This document shows, piece after piece, positions 7,508 to 16,691 of a DNA stretch of 36,032 bases. Under the pieces are notes generated by a model. It worked only from the letters and a program-made list of their open reading frames with translations, was not told the origin of the DNA and made no database searches. The translations under genes were made by a program, and so were the position numbers. The stretch covers positions 1-36,032 of the forward strand of contig SECS01000019.1 in NCBI GenBank assembly GCA_004211435.1, read 5' to 3'. Position 1 is the first letter of the stretch. Every line of letters begins with the position of its first letter. Source of the stretch: Novosphingobium sp. (lineage in GTDB: Bacteria > Pseudomonadota > Alphaproteobacteria > Sphingomonadales > Sphingomonadaceae).

Positions 7508-9673
7508 ATGGGAGAGACCGTAAAGACATTCTGCCGCAATTGCAGCGCGCTCTGTTCGATGGAGATCGACGTCGAGGAGGGGCGCATGGTGCGCGCCCGG
7601 CCCGACGGTACGGCCTCGCCCTATGGCGCCTATCTTTGCCCCAAGGGCCTCGCCGCGATCGACTTCCACAATGGCGCCGAGAACCGGCTGCTGCACAGCC
7701 TGAAGAAACAGACCGACGGCACTTTTGCGGAGATCGCCGGGGATCAGGCGATCGACGAGATCGGCGCCAAGCTCAAGGCAATCTACGAAGAGCACGGACC
7801 CCGGGCGATCGCGGTCTATCACGGCACGGGCGCCTACCGCTGCGTGCTCGGCAACCTGATGGAGCGCGCCTGGGTGGCGGCGCTCGATACGCCCAACTTC
7901 TTCTCGTCGATGACCGTCGACCAGTCGGCCAAATGGGTGACGATGGCGCGCATGGGCATCATGGCCAGCGGCCGGCACAACTTCCGCGATACCGACTGCG
8001 CGCTACTCGCGGGGGGCAATCCGCTGGTCACGCACCAGGGCGCGCCTTTTGCCGTGGCCGAGGTCGGCGCGCCGGCACGCGCCTTCGCCGCGGCCAAAGA
8101 GCGCGGCTGCAAGATCATCATCGTCGATCCGCGCCGGACCGAGACCGCGCGCTTCGCCGATCTGTTCATCCAGCCCTTGCCCGGCCACGATGCCGAACTG
8201 TTCGGCGCGATCGCCCACGTCATGTTGCGCGACGGGCTCTACAAGCGCGACTTCGTCGATCGGTTCTGCATTCAGCTCGATGAACTGCGTGCGACGCTGG
8301 CCCCGTTCACGCCCGAGTTCGCCGCAGCGCGCGCGCAGGTGCCGGTCGAACAGATCGAGCTTGCGGCGAAGTGGCTGGGCGAGGCCGAGCGCCCGCTCGC
8401 CGGTAGCGGCACGGGTCCTTCGATGAGCACCCACTCGAACACGGCCGATCACATGATCGAAGTCGTGAACGTGCTCGCCGGCGGATACCGCAAGGCGGGC
8501 GATCGCATCCGCAATCCCGGCGTGCTCAAGACCAAGGATGCCTACGAGATGGCGGTCTCGCCGACGCGCAGCTTCGAACACGAGCCGAAATGCGTGAGCG
8601 AGGATACCGGTCTGCTGGTGGGCGAATTCCCCACCGCACTGATCCCCGGCGAAATCGCCGCGGATTCGCCCGACCGTATCCGCGCGCTGATCTGCTTCGG
8701 CGGCGATCCGCTGATGGCGGTCGGCGATCCTGCACTCGCCAAGGCGGGGTTCGCCAAGCTCGACCTGCTGGTCTCGCTCGACAGCCGGATGAACGCGACC
8801 GGGGAGATGGCCGACTACGTCGTCGCTACGTCACAGCCGTTCGAGCGGCACGAGATATCGGTGCCGGGCGACGGTTCCTATCCCGAGCCCTTCGTTCAAT
8901 ACACGGCGCCCGTCGTTGCGAAGCCCGAAGGCGTCATCGACGACTGGGAGTTCTTCTGGGCCGTCTCGGCGAAGATGGGCGTGCCACTGACCTTCAAATA
9001 CTGGAACTACGGGCTGCGCTTTCAGGACATTCCCGAAGGCATCGAACTGAGTCTTACCGACAGGCCCGATCCGGAGGATCTCTGTCGCTATCTTGCCAAG
9101 GACAGCGTGGTTTCCTTCGACGAAATCAAGGCGAATCCTTCGGGGGTAAGGGCCGAAGTGGCGCCGCGCACCGTGCTGCCCGGGCCGCCCGGTGCGTCCG
9201 GCCGGCTCGAACTGTGCCCGCCCGATGTGGCGGCAGAACTTGCCACGATTGCCAAGGAGCCCGCGGAGACTGGCTACGGCTATCGGTTGACCTGCCGGCG
9301 CGTACTCCATGCGCTCAATGGGGCCTTCCGGGACTCGAAGGAGGCGCGGCGGCGGTTCCCTGTGAACTATGCGTACATGAACCCGGAGGACATGGCGGCC
9401 GAGGGCCTGGCCGACGGCGACACGATCGAGATCGCGTCCGAGTTCGGCAAGGTCCGCACGCTCGCCAAAGGAGAGGATCGGCTGCGTCGCGGCGTGATCT
9501 CGATGACGCATATGTTCGGCCCGCTCGTCGGGTCGGGCGATCCTCTGGCCGACGGCGGGGCCAATGTCGGCCAACTGACCTCGCTGACCCGGCATGTACA
9601 GCCGATCAATTTCATGCCGCGGTTCTCGGCAATTCCAGTCAACGTGACGGTTCTCGCGCCAGCCGAAGCTTGA
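7508..9673 (+). CDS. Molybdopterin (bis-MGD) oxidoreductase
   Basis: A 721-residue member of the DMSO-reductase superfamily. The N-terminus binds one [4Fe-4S] cluster through C9, C12, C16 and C44. The CPKG around C44/K46 is typical of formate dehydrogenase/NapA-like enzymes, where the lysine relays electrons to the pterin. The C-terminal molydopterin-dinucleotide domain includes MNPEDMAAEGLADGDTIEI at about 622-640. There is no twin-arginine signal, so it is cytoplasmic, and no companion iron-sulfur or membrane subunit is encoded nearby. The substrate is unknown: oxidation, hydroxylation or hydration are all possible in this superfamily. No clear ribosome-binding site is seen. The gene ends 15 bp before a hairpin terminator. 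Confidence 0.88.
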   Translation: MGETVKTFCRNCSALCSMEIDVEEGRMVRARPDGTASPYGAYLCPKGLAAIDFHNGAENRLLHSLKKQTDGTFAEIAGDQAIDEIGAKLKAIYEEHGPRAIAVYHGTGAYRCVLGNLMERAWVAALDTPNFFSSMTVDQSAKWVTMARMGIMASGRHNFRDTDCALLAGGNPLVTHQGAPFAVAEVGAPARAFAAAKERGCKIIIVDPRRTETARFADLFIQPLPGHDAELFGAIAHVMLRDGLYKRDFVDRFCIQLDELRATLAPFTPEFAAARAQVPVEQIELAAKWLGEAERPLAGSGTGPSMSTHSNTADHMIEVVNVLAGGYRKAGDRIRNPGVLKTKDAYEMAVSPTRSFEHEPKCVSEDTGLLVGEFPTALIPGEIAADSPDRIRALICFGGDPLMAVGDPALAKAGFAKLDLLVSLDSRMNATGEMADYVVATSQPFERHEISVPGDGSYPEPFVQYTAPVVAKPEGVIDDWEFFWAVSAKMGVPLTFKYWNYGLRFQDIPEGIELSLTDRPDPEDLCRYLAKDSVVSFDEIKANPSGVRAEVAPRTVLPGPPGASGRLELCPPDVAAELATIAKEPAETGYGYRLTCRRVLHALNGAFRDSKEARRRFPVNYAYMNPEDMAAEGLADGDTIEIASEFGKVRTLAKGEDRLRRGVISMTHMFGPLVGSGDPLADGGANVGQLTSLTRHVQPINFMPRFSAIPVNVTVLAPAEA

Positions 9674-9688
9674 TTGCCGCACCAACGG

Positions 9689-9724
9689 AAAAGGCCCGCC
9701 GCTCCTGAGAGCGACGGGCCTTTT
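9689..9724. terminator. Bidirectional rho-independent terminator
   Basis: The arm AAAAGGCCCGCCGCTC pairs with GAGCGACGGGCCTTTT around a CTGA loop, 15 of 16 pairs matching. A-tract and T-tract ends make it work on both strands. It sits between the convergent molybdoenzyme gene and rne and should end both transcripts. Confidence 0.9.
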
Positions 9725-9741
9725 CGCGTGTCGGTGTTAAA

Positions 9742-12540
9742 TCAGGCGCCGAACGTGCGCTGCCACCAGCCGCGACGCGGAGAACCGCCTTCGCCGGCTT
9801 CGGCTTCCGCCGCAGCATCGGCTGCGACGTTTGCGGCCGGCTCGGCCGCCGCGGCTTCGGCTGCCGGCTCGGCTTCGGCGGCGACCGCTTCGGCTTCGAC
9901 CTTCTTCTTGCGCGTGCGCTTGGGCTTGGCCGGCGCTTCCTCTGCCACCACTTCGGCGACAGGCGCGGCTTCGACCGGTGCTTCGGCGGCCGGAGCCTCC
10001 TCAGCGACGGCATCGGCCTTCTTCTTGCGCGTGCGCTTGGGCTTGGCCGGCGCTTCCTCGGCGGTCACTTCAGCGACAGGTGCGGCTTCGACCGGTGCTT
10101 CGACGGCCGGAGTCTCCTCGGCGACGGCATCGGTCTTCTTGCGACGCGTGCGCTTGGGCTTGGCCGGGGCTTCCTCAGAGGGAGCAGCTTCGGTCTCGGC
10201 AACGGGTTCGGCGCTCGGGGCTTCGGCGGCTTCGGCCGGAACCTCTGCGCCTTCGCTCTCGTCGTCGTTCACCGCAGCCTGATCGCCTTCGCCGCGACCA
10301 CGGCCACCACGCCGGCGACGGCCACGACGGCGACGCTTGCGCGGACCTTCACCGTCTTCGCCATTGTCGTCACCGGTCGTCTCGACCTCGTCGCCGGTTT
10401 CGTCGTCGGCTTCGCCGGCGTCTTCGGCACGATCTTCGTCCTGTGCGTCGTCACCCTGAGCATCTTCACCCTGAGCATCTTCACCCTGAGCGTCTTCACC
10501 CTGGGCTTCGTCGTCGCGACGGTCGCGTCCACGACCCCGGCGGCGCTTGCGACGCTTGCGGCGGCCATCACCGTCGCTATCGGCATCGGCGCGGCTGCCA
10601 CCTTCGCGCGCCTCGGCTTCGGTCTCTTCCTCGAGATCATCGTCCTCGGGCAGGTCCTCGTCGTCGAATTCCTCGACGATCGGTTCGAACTTGGGCACGA
10701 ATTCGGGACGCGGACCCGAAGAGACGACGCGCATCTTCGCGCCTTCGTTCTCGCCCTCGGGGATCACCTCGACCCGCACGCCATAGCGGTCTTCGATCTC
10801 GGCGAGATCGGCGCGCTTGGCGTTGAGCAAGTAGACTGCGGCCTCGGTGCTGGCATAGAGCGAGATGACCGAACCGCGGCCCTTGGCGGCCTCGTCCTCG
10901 ATCAGGCGCAGCGCCGACAGGCCCGCCGAACTGGCCGTGCGGACCAGGCCGGTTCCGTCGCAGTGCGGGCAGGTGCGCGTGGTCGCCTCGAGCACGCCGG
11001 TGCGCAGGCGCTGGCGGCTCATCTCCATCAGGCCGAAGCTCGAGATGCGGCCGATCTGCAGGCGGGCGCGATCGTTCTTGAGCGCGTCCTTCATCGCCTT
11101 CTCGACCTTACGGACGTTCGATCCGTATTCCATGTCGATGAAGTCGATGACCACGAGCCCGGCCATGTCGCGCAGGCGGAGCTGACGGGCGATCTCGCGC
11201 GCCGCTTCGATATTGGTGTTGAGCGCCGTCGCCTCGATGCCGTGTTCCTTGGTGGAACGGCCCGAGTTGATGTCGATCGAAACCAGAGCCTCGGTCGGGT
11301 TGATGACGATGTAGCCGCCCGACTTGAGCTGCACGACAGGGTCGTACATCGCGGTCAGCTGATCTTCCGCGCCATAGCGCTGGAACAGCGGCACGGGATC
11401 GACATAGGCCTTCACCCGGCGCGCATGGCTGGGCATCAGCAGCTTCATGAATTCGCGCGCAGCCCGGTAACCGTTCTCGCCCTCGACGACGACTTCCTCG
11501 ACATCGCGATTGTAGATGTCGCGGATCGCGCGCTTGATCAGGTCACTGTCCGAATGGATCAGCGCCGGCGCCGAAGACTTCATCGTGTTCTCGCGGATCT
11601 CGTCCCAGAGGCGGGCGAGATAGTCGAAGTCACGCTTGATCTCGGTCTTGGTACGCGCGAGGCCCGCGGTGCGGACGATGCAGCCCATCGACTTGGGCAG
11701 GTCCATCTCGGAGATGATCGACTTCAGGCGCTTGCGGTCCGAGGCCGAGCTGATCTTGCGGCTGATGCCGCCGCCATGGCTCGAATTCGGCATGAGCACG
11801 CAATAGCGGCCCGCCAGCGACAGGTACGTGGTGAGGGCAGCGCCCTTGTTGCCGCGCTCTTCCTTGACGACCTGGACGAGCAGAACCTGCCGCCGGTGGA
11901 TGACGTCCTGAATCTTGTAGCGGCGGCGCAGCGCCATGCGCTTGGCGCGCAGTTCGTCGGCTTCCTTCGAACGGCCACGGCCACCCTGGCGTCGCTTGCC
12001 GCGGCGCTGACGGCCACCCTGGCTGTCCTCGTCGCCGGCTTCGCCCTCGGCGTGCTCGCCGTCTTCGTCCTCGAAGCCGTTCTCGACGTGGCCGTCCTCG
12101 ATCGTGGCGACCTGGTCCTTGTCGGACGTGTCGACCTCGGTGACGCCCTCTTCGCCGAAGTCGTCGGAGAGATTGCCGTCACCATCGTCGTCGTGGCCGT
12201 AGTCTTCATCGTCGCCGTCGTCGGCGGCGCGCAGCGCGGCTTCTTCCTCGGCGTGCGCGGCTTCTTCTGCCAGCAGCGCTTCGCGATCCTCCTTGGGGAT
12301 CTGGTAATAGTCCGGATGGATTTCACTGAAGGCCAGGAAACCGTGACGATTACCGCCGAAATCGACGAAGGCCGCCTGCAGAGACGGTTCGACCCGGGTT
12401 ACTTTGGCGAGATAGATATTGCCTTTGATCTGCTTGCGATCGGCAGATTCAAAGTCGAATTCCTCAATACGATTGCCTTTGAGCACGGCCACCCGGGTTT
12501 CTTCCTGGTGGCGCGCATCGATAAGCATGCGCGTGGTCAT
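9742..12540 (-). CDS. rne: Ribonuclease E/G family endoribonuclease
   Basis: RNase E, 932 residues, the endonuclease that starts mRNA decay and matures rRNA/tRNA. The S1 RNA-binding domain starts near residue 37 and is split by a long acidic and then basic insertion (about 90-200), as known for alphaproteobacterial RNase E. The DNase I-like catalytic centre shows SIDINSGR with D423 and VIDFIDM with D466. The CPHC zinc link that joins dimers is at 524-527. The C-terminal 300 residues are a disordered scaffold rich in E, R, K, A and P with tandem repeats, suited to recruiting degradosome partners. ATG 12538-12540 is favoured; M5 (MLIDAR) is an alternative. It is monocistronic as far as visible. 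Confidence 0.97.
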   Translation of the reverse strand: MTTRMLIDARHQEETRVAVLKGNRIEEFDFESADRKQIKGNIYLAKVTRVEPSLQAAFVDFGGNRHGFLAFSEIHPDYYQIPKEDREALLAEEAAHAEEEAALRAADDGDDEDYGHDDDGDGNLSDDFGEEGVTEVDTSDKDQVATIEDGHVENGFEDEDGEHAEGEAGDEDSQGGRQRRGKRRQGGRGRSKEADELRAKRMALRRRYKIQDVIHRRQVLLVQVVKEERGNKGAALTTYLSLAGRYCVLMPNSSHGGGISRKISSASDRKRLKSIISEMDLPKSMGCIVRTAGLARTKTEIKRDFDYLARLWDEIRENTMKSSAPALIHSDSDLIKRAIRDIYNRDVEEVVVEGENGYRAAREFMKLLMPSHARRVKAYVDPVPLFQRYGAEDQLTAMYDPVVQLKSGGYIVINPTEALVSIDINSGRSTKEHGIEATALNTNIEAAREIARQLRLRDMAGLVVIDFIDMEYGSNVRKVEKAMKDALKNDRARLQIGRISSFGLMEMSRQRLRTGVLEATTRTCPHCDGTGLVRTASSAGLSALRLIEDEAAKGRGSVISLYASTEAAVYLLNAKRADLAEIEDRYGVRVEVIPEGENEGAKMRVVSSGPRPEFVPKFEPIVEEFDDEDLPEDDDLEEETEAEAREGGSRADADSDGDGRRKRRKRRRGRGRDRRDDEAQGEDAQGEDAQGEDAQGDDAQDEDRAEDAGEADDETGDEVETTGDDNGEDGEGPRKRRRRGRRRRGGRGRGEGDQAAVNDDESEGAEVPAEAAEAPSAEPVAETEAAPSEEAPAKPKRTRRKKTDAVAEETPAVEAPVEAAPVAEVTAEEAPAKPKRTRKKKADAVAEEAPAAEAPVEAAPVAEVVAEEAPAKPKRTRKKKVEAEAVAAEAEPAAEAAAAEPAANVAADAAAEAEAGEGGSPRRGWWQRTFGA
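9901..10176. repeat. 117-bp tandem repeat in the rne 3' part (about 2.4 copies)
   Basis: Units start at 9901, 10018 and 10135, exactly 117 bp (39 codons) apart; the last is partial. Each encodes EEAPAKPKRTR-KKK, then an Ala/Glu/Val/Pro-rich linker. This gives repeated basic patches in an acidic, unstructured tail. Copies differ by a few bases, so expansion is not very recent. Confidence 0.9.
10441..10510. repeat. 15-bp tandem repeat in rne (QGEDA codons)
   Basis: Consecutive near-identical 15-bp units (ACCCTGAGCATCTTC type) encode QGEDA three times, then QGDDA and QDED, between arginine-rich patches. Such a tract is prone to length change by slippage while keeping frame. Confidence 0.85.
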
Positions 12541-13089
12541 TATAAATTCTCCAAGCGCGCCGCGGCACGGATCCCAAGCGATTGGGGGCCGGCAAAGTGG
12601 CGCGCATATGCAATGGCTCGCCGCCGGTCCCGAGAGGTTCGGGTTCCGTGGCGCGGCGATCGGTGGTGTGCGTAAAGCCCGGGCGCGAAAGCGCTCGGGC
12701 GGCTTGCTTCGTGTCTGCTAGCGGGAGAATGCGCGGCGTATTCGATCGCGCAGTACCGTCGAGCGGTGCGCCAGCCGTCCAAGCCTTCCGCGCCTGCAAA
12801 GGCTGCGGTTGGCAGAACGGCAAGTGGCTTCTCATGGCTCGCATCAACCTGTTCGGTCCGGATTGGAAAGCCCGGATGTCGGCCGGAAATGTGAACATCT
12901 CTGCGATCCCCGCCCGAATACGCTTGTTTCAGCTCTGTTTCGGAGCGTCGAGGATCGGACAGGTTCGCCCGGCTTCGTTCATCTAGCAGTCAATACCTTG
13001 ATCGGCAAGGGTTGCCTCGGAGGCCGACCGGGCGGGCTTGCCCCCGCGAACGGGCGGGGGACACCGGTTCCCTCCACCATTGCGGATCC
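12541..13089. promoter_or_regulatory. 549-bp non-coding region, rne leader and amidase upstream
   Basis: No convincing gene is seen here. The region must contain the promoter and 5' leader of leftward rne and the promoter of the rightward amidase gene. The clearest structure is the hairpin at 12677-12700; a second, GC-only hairpin (CCCCCGC/GCGGGGG) lies at 13041-13060. Long rne leaders mediate autoregulation in enterobacteria. The length here is compatible with that but does not prove it. Confidence 0.5.
12677..12700 (-). promoter_or_regulatory. Stem-loop in probable rne 5' leader
   Basis: GCCCGGGCGC and GCGCTCGGGC pair around a four-base loop (9 of 10 Watson-Crick pairs), 137-160 bases upstream of the rne ATG. 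On the minus strand it is followed by a short T-run (CTTTACG). It could be a leader element for rne autoregulation, or a weak attenuator. Confidence 0.4.
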
Positions 13090-13986
13090 ATGTGGGTGGC
13101 CCTAGCAAGACGTGCAATGCCGCGCCTGGTTCAGCTTGCCCTGCTTGTCGCTGCGCCGCTGGCGCTGGTCGGCGCCATGGTCGCGGCGGACCGGCTCTTC
13201 GCGTCGCCCGGACGCGGTTATGCCTATGTCGAACGCATCGTCCTCGCGCCACCGACGAACGAGATCGGCCTGCCGCCGATCCAGGGGCCGCTCGACGGCA
13301 GTCGGCCGCTCGTCGTCATCGATGCCGGACATGGCGGACACGATCCCGGTGCCGGCCGCGCACCCTTGGTCGAAAAGGTCCTGACGCTCGGCCTTGCGCG
13401 GGCCTTGCGCGACGAGTTGATCAAGAGCGGTGGCATCCGCGTGGCGATGACGCGCGACGACGATCGCTTCCTGCTGCTGCCCGAGCGTTCCGGCGTGGCG
13501 CGACGGCTCAATGCCGACCTGTTCATTTCGATCCACGCCGACAGCGTCGAGGGCAACGAGGATGCACGCGGTGCCAGCGTCTATACGCTGTCCGAACGCG
13601 GCACGAACGAGACCGCCGCGCGCCTGGCCGCGCGCGAGAACCGCGCGGACACGGTCAATGGCATTTCGCTCGCGAGCACCAGCGATGCCGTGAGCGCGAT
13701 CCTCGTCGACCTGTCGCAGCGTGAGACCCAGGCGCGGTCCGAGCAGTTCGCTCGCCTGATCCTGCGGGAGGCTTCGGACAAGATGCGCTTCCACGATCGC
13801 AATCTGCAATCGGCGGCCTTCGTCGTGCTCAAATCGCCCGACATGCCCTCGGTCCTGTTCGAGAGCGGTTACATCAGCAATCCCGACGAGGCGGCGAGGC
13901 TGGCGTCTCCCGAGGGTCAGGCGACTTTCGCCAAGGCGACCGCGCAGGCGATCCGGGCCTTCTTCGCGCGGCAGTCGCAACCGTGA
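13090..13986 (+). CDS. N-acetylmuramoyl-L-alanine amidase (Amidase_3)
   Basis: A zinc amidase that cuts the bond between N-acetylmuramic acid and the stem peptide during cell separation. With the ATG at 13090 it has 298 residues. A hydrophobic segment at about 12-33 acts as signal or anchor. DAGHGGHDPGA follows, with zinc ligand H81, then E95 (VEK), H149 (ISIHAD) and the catalytic glutamate E258 (VLFESGYISN). It lacks the N-terminal AMIN targeting domain of AmiC. An in-frame ATG at 13117 is an alternative start; neither has a strong ribosome-binding site. The gene for PBP1A starts 69 bp downstream, so synthesis and hydrolysis of the wall are co-expressed. Confidence 0.93.
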   Translation: MWVALARRAMPRLVQLALLVAAPLALVGAMVAADRLFASPGRGYAYVERIVLAPPTNEIGLPPIQGPLDGSRPLVVIDAGHGGHDPGAGRAPLVEKVLTLGLARALRDELIKSGGIRVAMTRDDDRFLLLPERSGVARRLNADLFISIHADSVEGNEDARGASVYTLSERGTNETAARLAARENRADTVNGISLASTSDAVSAILVDLSQRETQARSEQFARLILREASDKMRFHDRNLQSAAFVVLKSPDMPSVLFESGYISNPDEAARLASPEGQATFAKATAQAIRAFFARQSQP

Positions 13987-14055
13987 AGCGATCGGGTGAG
14001 ACGATCGGCGAACGCGCTTCCCCTCGCGCGGGACACGCGATAAAGGCGGCGGGCA

Positions 14056-16581
14056 ATGGCTGAGAACGCATCGTCCGACGGCGAGAACCTGAACTATCGC
14101 ATCCGCCGCGAGGCGAGTGGCGCCTGGGGATGGCTGCGCGGTACCTGGCGCGAAAAGCGCTGGGTGCGGTGGCTGGGCTATGCCGGCGGTGGGTTCCTCG
14201 CGATCTTCATCGCGGCCTGGCTGCTCGTCGCGCGCGATCTGCCCTCTGCCGACAAGCTGCTCGACTATCAGCCGCCGTTGCCGACGATCGTGCGCGGGAT
14301 CGACGGACAGATCGTCTATTCCTATGCGCGGGAACGCCGCGTCCAACTGCGCTTCGTCGATTTCCCGAAGCAGTTGACCGACTCCTTCCTCGCGGCCGAG
14401 GACAAGACCTTCTGGACCCACGGCGGCGTCGACTATCCTGGTCTGGCCGGCGCGGTCATCGACTATGCGTCGAAGCTGGGTTCGGGCCAGCGCGCCAAGG
14501 GCGGCTCGACGATCACCCAGCAGGTGGCCAAGAACATCCTGATCGGCGACGAATATTCGGTGACGCGCAAGCTCAAGGAAATGATCCTCGCGCGGCGTAT
14601 CGAATCCACGCTGAACAAGCAGCAGATCCTCGAACTCTATCTCAACGAGATCCCGCTCGGTCGGCAGAGTTTCGGCGTCCAGGCCGCGGCGCGTGCCTAT
14701 TTCGGCAAGGACGTCGGCGAGCTCAAGCTGCACGAATCCGCATTCCTGGCGATCCTGCCCAAGGCGCCCGAGCGCTATGGGCGTGCCAAGAACGCCCAGA
14801 TGGCGATCGAACGCCGCAACTATGTGCTCGAGCAGATGGTCTCGAACGGTTGGGCGACGCGGGAAGCCGCGGACGAGGCCAAGGCGCAGCCGCTCGGCAT
14901 CATCGGCCGCCGGGTCGAGACCTACGATCCGTCGATGGGTTATTTCGTCGAGGAAGTCCGCCGCCAGCTGATCCAGAAATACGGCGAGAAGGCCGAGCAG
15001 GGGCCGAACAGCGTTTACGCGGGCGGGCTCTGGGTGCGCGCTTCGGTCGATCCCGAAATGCAGAAGGCCGCGCAGGATTCGCTGCGCGCAGGCTTGCTGC
15101 GCTATCACGGCGGCATGGGTTGGCGCGGTCCGATCGAGCATGTCGATATCGATGGCGACAAGTGGCAGACGCAGCTCATCACGCTCAACAAGTCGATCAG
15201 CTATCAGGACTGGCGCATAGGCATCGTCATCGCCCGTGAAGGCGCCAGCGCCTCGATCGGTTTTCCCGATGGCAAGACCGGCCGTCTTACGGGGCTGCCC
15301 GACAAGCTGCGCGCCGGCGACGTGATCGCGGCAGCGCCCGTAGGCGGCGAAACCTATGCGGTGAAGACCATTCCCGAGGTCTCGGGCGGCATGCTCGTCG
15401 AGAGCCCGGCCGATGGCCGCGTCGTCGCGATGCAGGGCGGGTTCGACGCGGGGCTCGCCTCGTTCAACCGCGCCACCCAGGCGCTGCGCCAGCCGGGTTC
15501 GACGATCAAGCCTTTCGTCTATGCCACGGGGCTCGACATGGGCATGACCCCGGCGACGATGGTCTCGGACGGGACCTTCTGCGTCTATCAGGGAACCGCC
15601 GGGCAGAAGTGTTTCCGCAACTTCGGTGGCGGTGGCGGTGGCGGCACGCATACGATGCGCTGGGGGCTCGAGCAGTCGCGCAACCTGATGACCGTGCACA
15701 TCGCCAACGACGCGGGCATGGAGAACGTCACGAAGACGTTCCAGCGCGTCGGCATCGGCAAGTACCAGAACTATCTGTCCTTCGCGCTCGGCGCGGGCGA
15801 CACGACCGTGATCCAGATGGTCAACGCCTATGCCGCGCTCGCCGCCAACGGCGTGCAGTATCCGGCTTCGGTGATCGACTACGTCCAGGATCGCAACGGC
15901 AAGGTCATCTTCCGCGCCGACAACCGCCGCTGCACGACCTGCAACATGGCGCAGTGGGACGGCAAGCCGATGCCCCGCTTCGAGCCGCGCGGCAAGCAGG
16001 TGCTCGATGCCCGTACCGCCTATCAGGTGGTCCACATGCTAGAGGGCGTTGTCCAGCGCGGCACCGCGGTGGTGCTGCGCGATCTCAAGATTCCGCTGTT
16101 CGGCAAGACCGGCACGACCACGGGCCCGACCAATGTCTGGTTCGTCGGCGGTTCGCAGAAATACGTCGCCGGCGTCTATCTCGGTTACGACAAGCCGCGC
16201 TCGCTCGGCGGCTATGCCCAGGGCGGCCGCATCGCCGCGCCGATCTTCAAGCAGTTCGTCCAGGCGACGCGCAACCGCTGGAGCGAACTGCCTTTCGTCG
16301 CGCCCGAGGGTGTCCGCATGGTCCGCATCGATCGCACGAGCGGCAAGCGCGTGTTCGGCGTCGAGCCTGGCAGCGATCCCAAGGCCGGCGTGATCTGGGA
16401 AGCCTTCAAGCCCGATACCGAACCTTCGCGGGCGACGCGCGCCGACGAACTCTCAAAGCAGCGCTCGGCGCTGCTGGCCGCGATCCAGCGCGGGCGGCAG
16501 GCGCGCCAGCAGGATGCCCGCGATGCGGCCCGTTCCGCGGAATCGGCCGACTTCGCCGAGGAGCAGGGCGGGGTCTACTGA
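14056..16581 (+). CDS. mrcA: Penicillin-binding protein 1A (bifunctional)
   Basis: A class A PBP of 841 residues that polymerises and cross-links peptidoglycan. There is a short cytoplasmic N-terminus and a transmembrane helix at about 40-60. The GT51 glycosyltransferase domain has the catalytic glutamate in EDKTFW (115-120) and GGSTITQQ (149-156). The transpeptidase domain shows the SxxK nucleophile S482/K485 (GSTIKPF), SRN at 541-543 and KTGT at 684-687. An insertion around RCTTCN (625-630) is typical of alphaproteobacterial PBP1A and holds a CxxC. The Arg/Ala-rich tail (from about 790) is probably disordered. It is co-directional with the upstream amidase gene. Confidence 0.97.
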   Translation: MAENASSDGENLNYRIRREASGAWGWLRGTWREKRWVRWLGYAGGGFLAIFIAAWLLVARDLPSADKLLDYQPPLPTIVRGIDGQIVYSYARERRVQLRFVDFPKQLTDSFLAAEDKTFWTHGGVDYPGLAGAVIDYASKLGSGQRAKGGSTITQQVAKNILIGDEYSVTRKLKEMILARRIESTLNKQQILELYLNEIPLGRQSFGVQAAARAYFGKDVGELKLHESAFLAILPKAPERYGRAKNAQMAIERRNYVLEQMVSNGWATREAADEAKAQPLGIIGRRVETYDPSMGYFVEEVRRQLIQKYGEKAEQGPNSVYAGGLWVRASVDPEMQKAAQDSLRAGLLRYHGGMGWRGPIEHVDIDGDKWQTQLITLNKSISYQDWRIGIVIAREGASASIGFPDGKTGRLTGLPDKLRAGDVIAAAPVGGETYAVKTIPEVSGGMLVESPADGRVVAMQGGFDAGLASFNRATQALRQPGSTIKPFVYATGLDMGMTPATMVSDGTFCVYQGTAGQKCFRNFGGGGGGGTHTMRWGLEQSRNLMTVHIANDAGMENVTKTFQRVGIGKYQNYLSFALGAGDTTVIQMVNAYAALAANGVQYPASVIDYVQDRNGKVIFRADNRRCTTCNMAQWDGKPMPRFEPRGKQVLDARTAYQVVHMLEGVVQRGTAVVLRDLKIPLFGKTGTTTGPTNVWFVGGSQKYVAGVYLGYDKPRSLGGYAQGGRIAAPIFKQFVQATRNRWSELPFVAPEGVRMVRIDRTSGKRVFGVEPGSDPKAGVIWEAFKPDTEPSRATRADELSKQRSALLAAIQRGRQARQQDARDAARSAESADFAEEQGGVY

Positions 16582-16664
16582 TCGCGCCCGTCTTCGGGAG
16601 ACGTTGACACTCGGGTTCCCATAAGTTCATCTTCCTTACCAATTGTCAGGCGGCAGGCATTCGC

Positions 16665-16682
16665 TATCGTTGCCAGGCGATA
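16665..16682. promoter_or_regulatory. Candidate inverted repeat upstream of first MarR gene
   Basis: TATCG and CGATA are separated by 8 bp, giving an 18-bp dyad directly ahead of the regulator's start. The size and position fit a MarR-type autoregulatory operator. The arms are short, so chance occurrence is possible. Confidence 0.3.
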
Positions 16683-16691
16683 ACAAAAGGG

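Noticed and set aside
10963..12675. 570-codon plus-strand open frame opposite rne
   Set aside because: It mirrors the repetitive, acidic rne coding sequence; no independent coding evidence.
13041..13060. GC hairpin CCCCCGC/GCGGGGG upstream of the amidase gene as a terminator
   Set aside because: No T-tract follows on either strand, and no gene ends nearby.
13102..16035. Very long open frame (977 codons) on the minus strand, antisense to the amidase and PBP1A genes
   Set aside because: It is a shadow frame caused by high GC codon use. Its translation is Arg/His/Ala/Leu-rich with no recognisable domain, while the plus-strand proteins have full catalytic motifs.
16604..16632. TTGACA upstream of the first MarR gene as a -35 box
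   Set aside because: The hexamer is perfect but the sequence 17 bp on (TCATCT) is not a credible -10 box.
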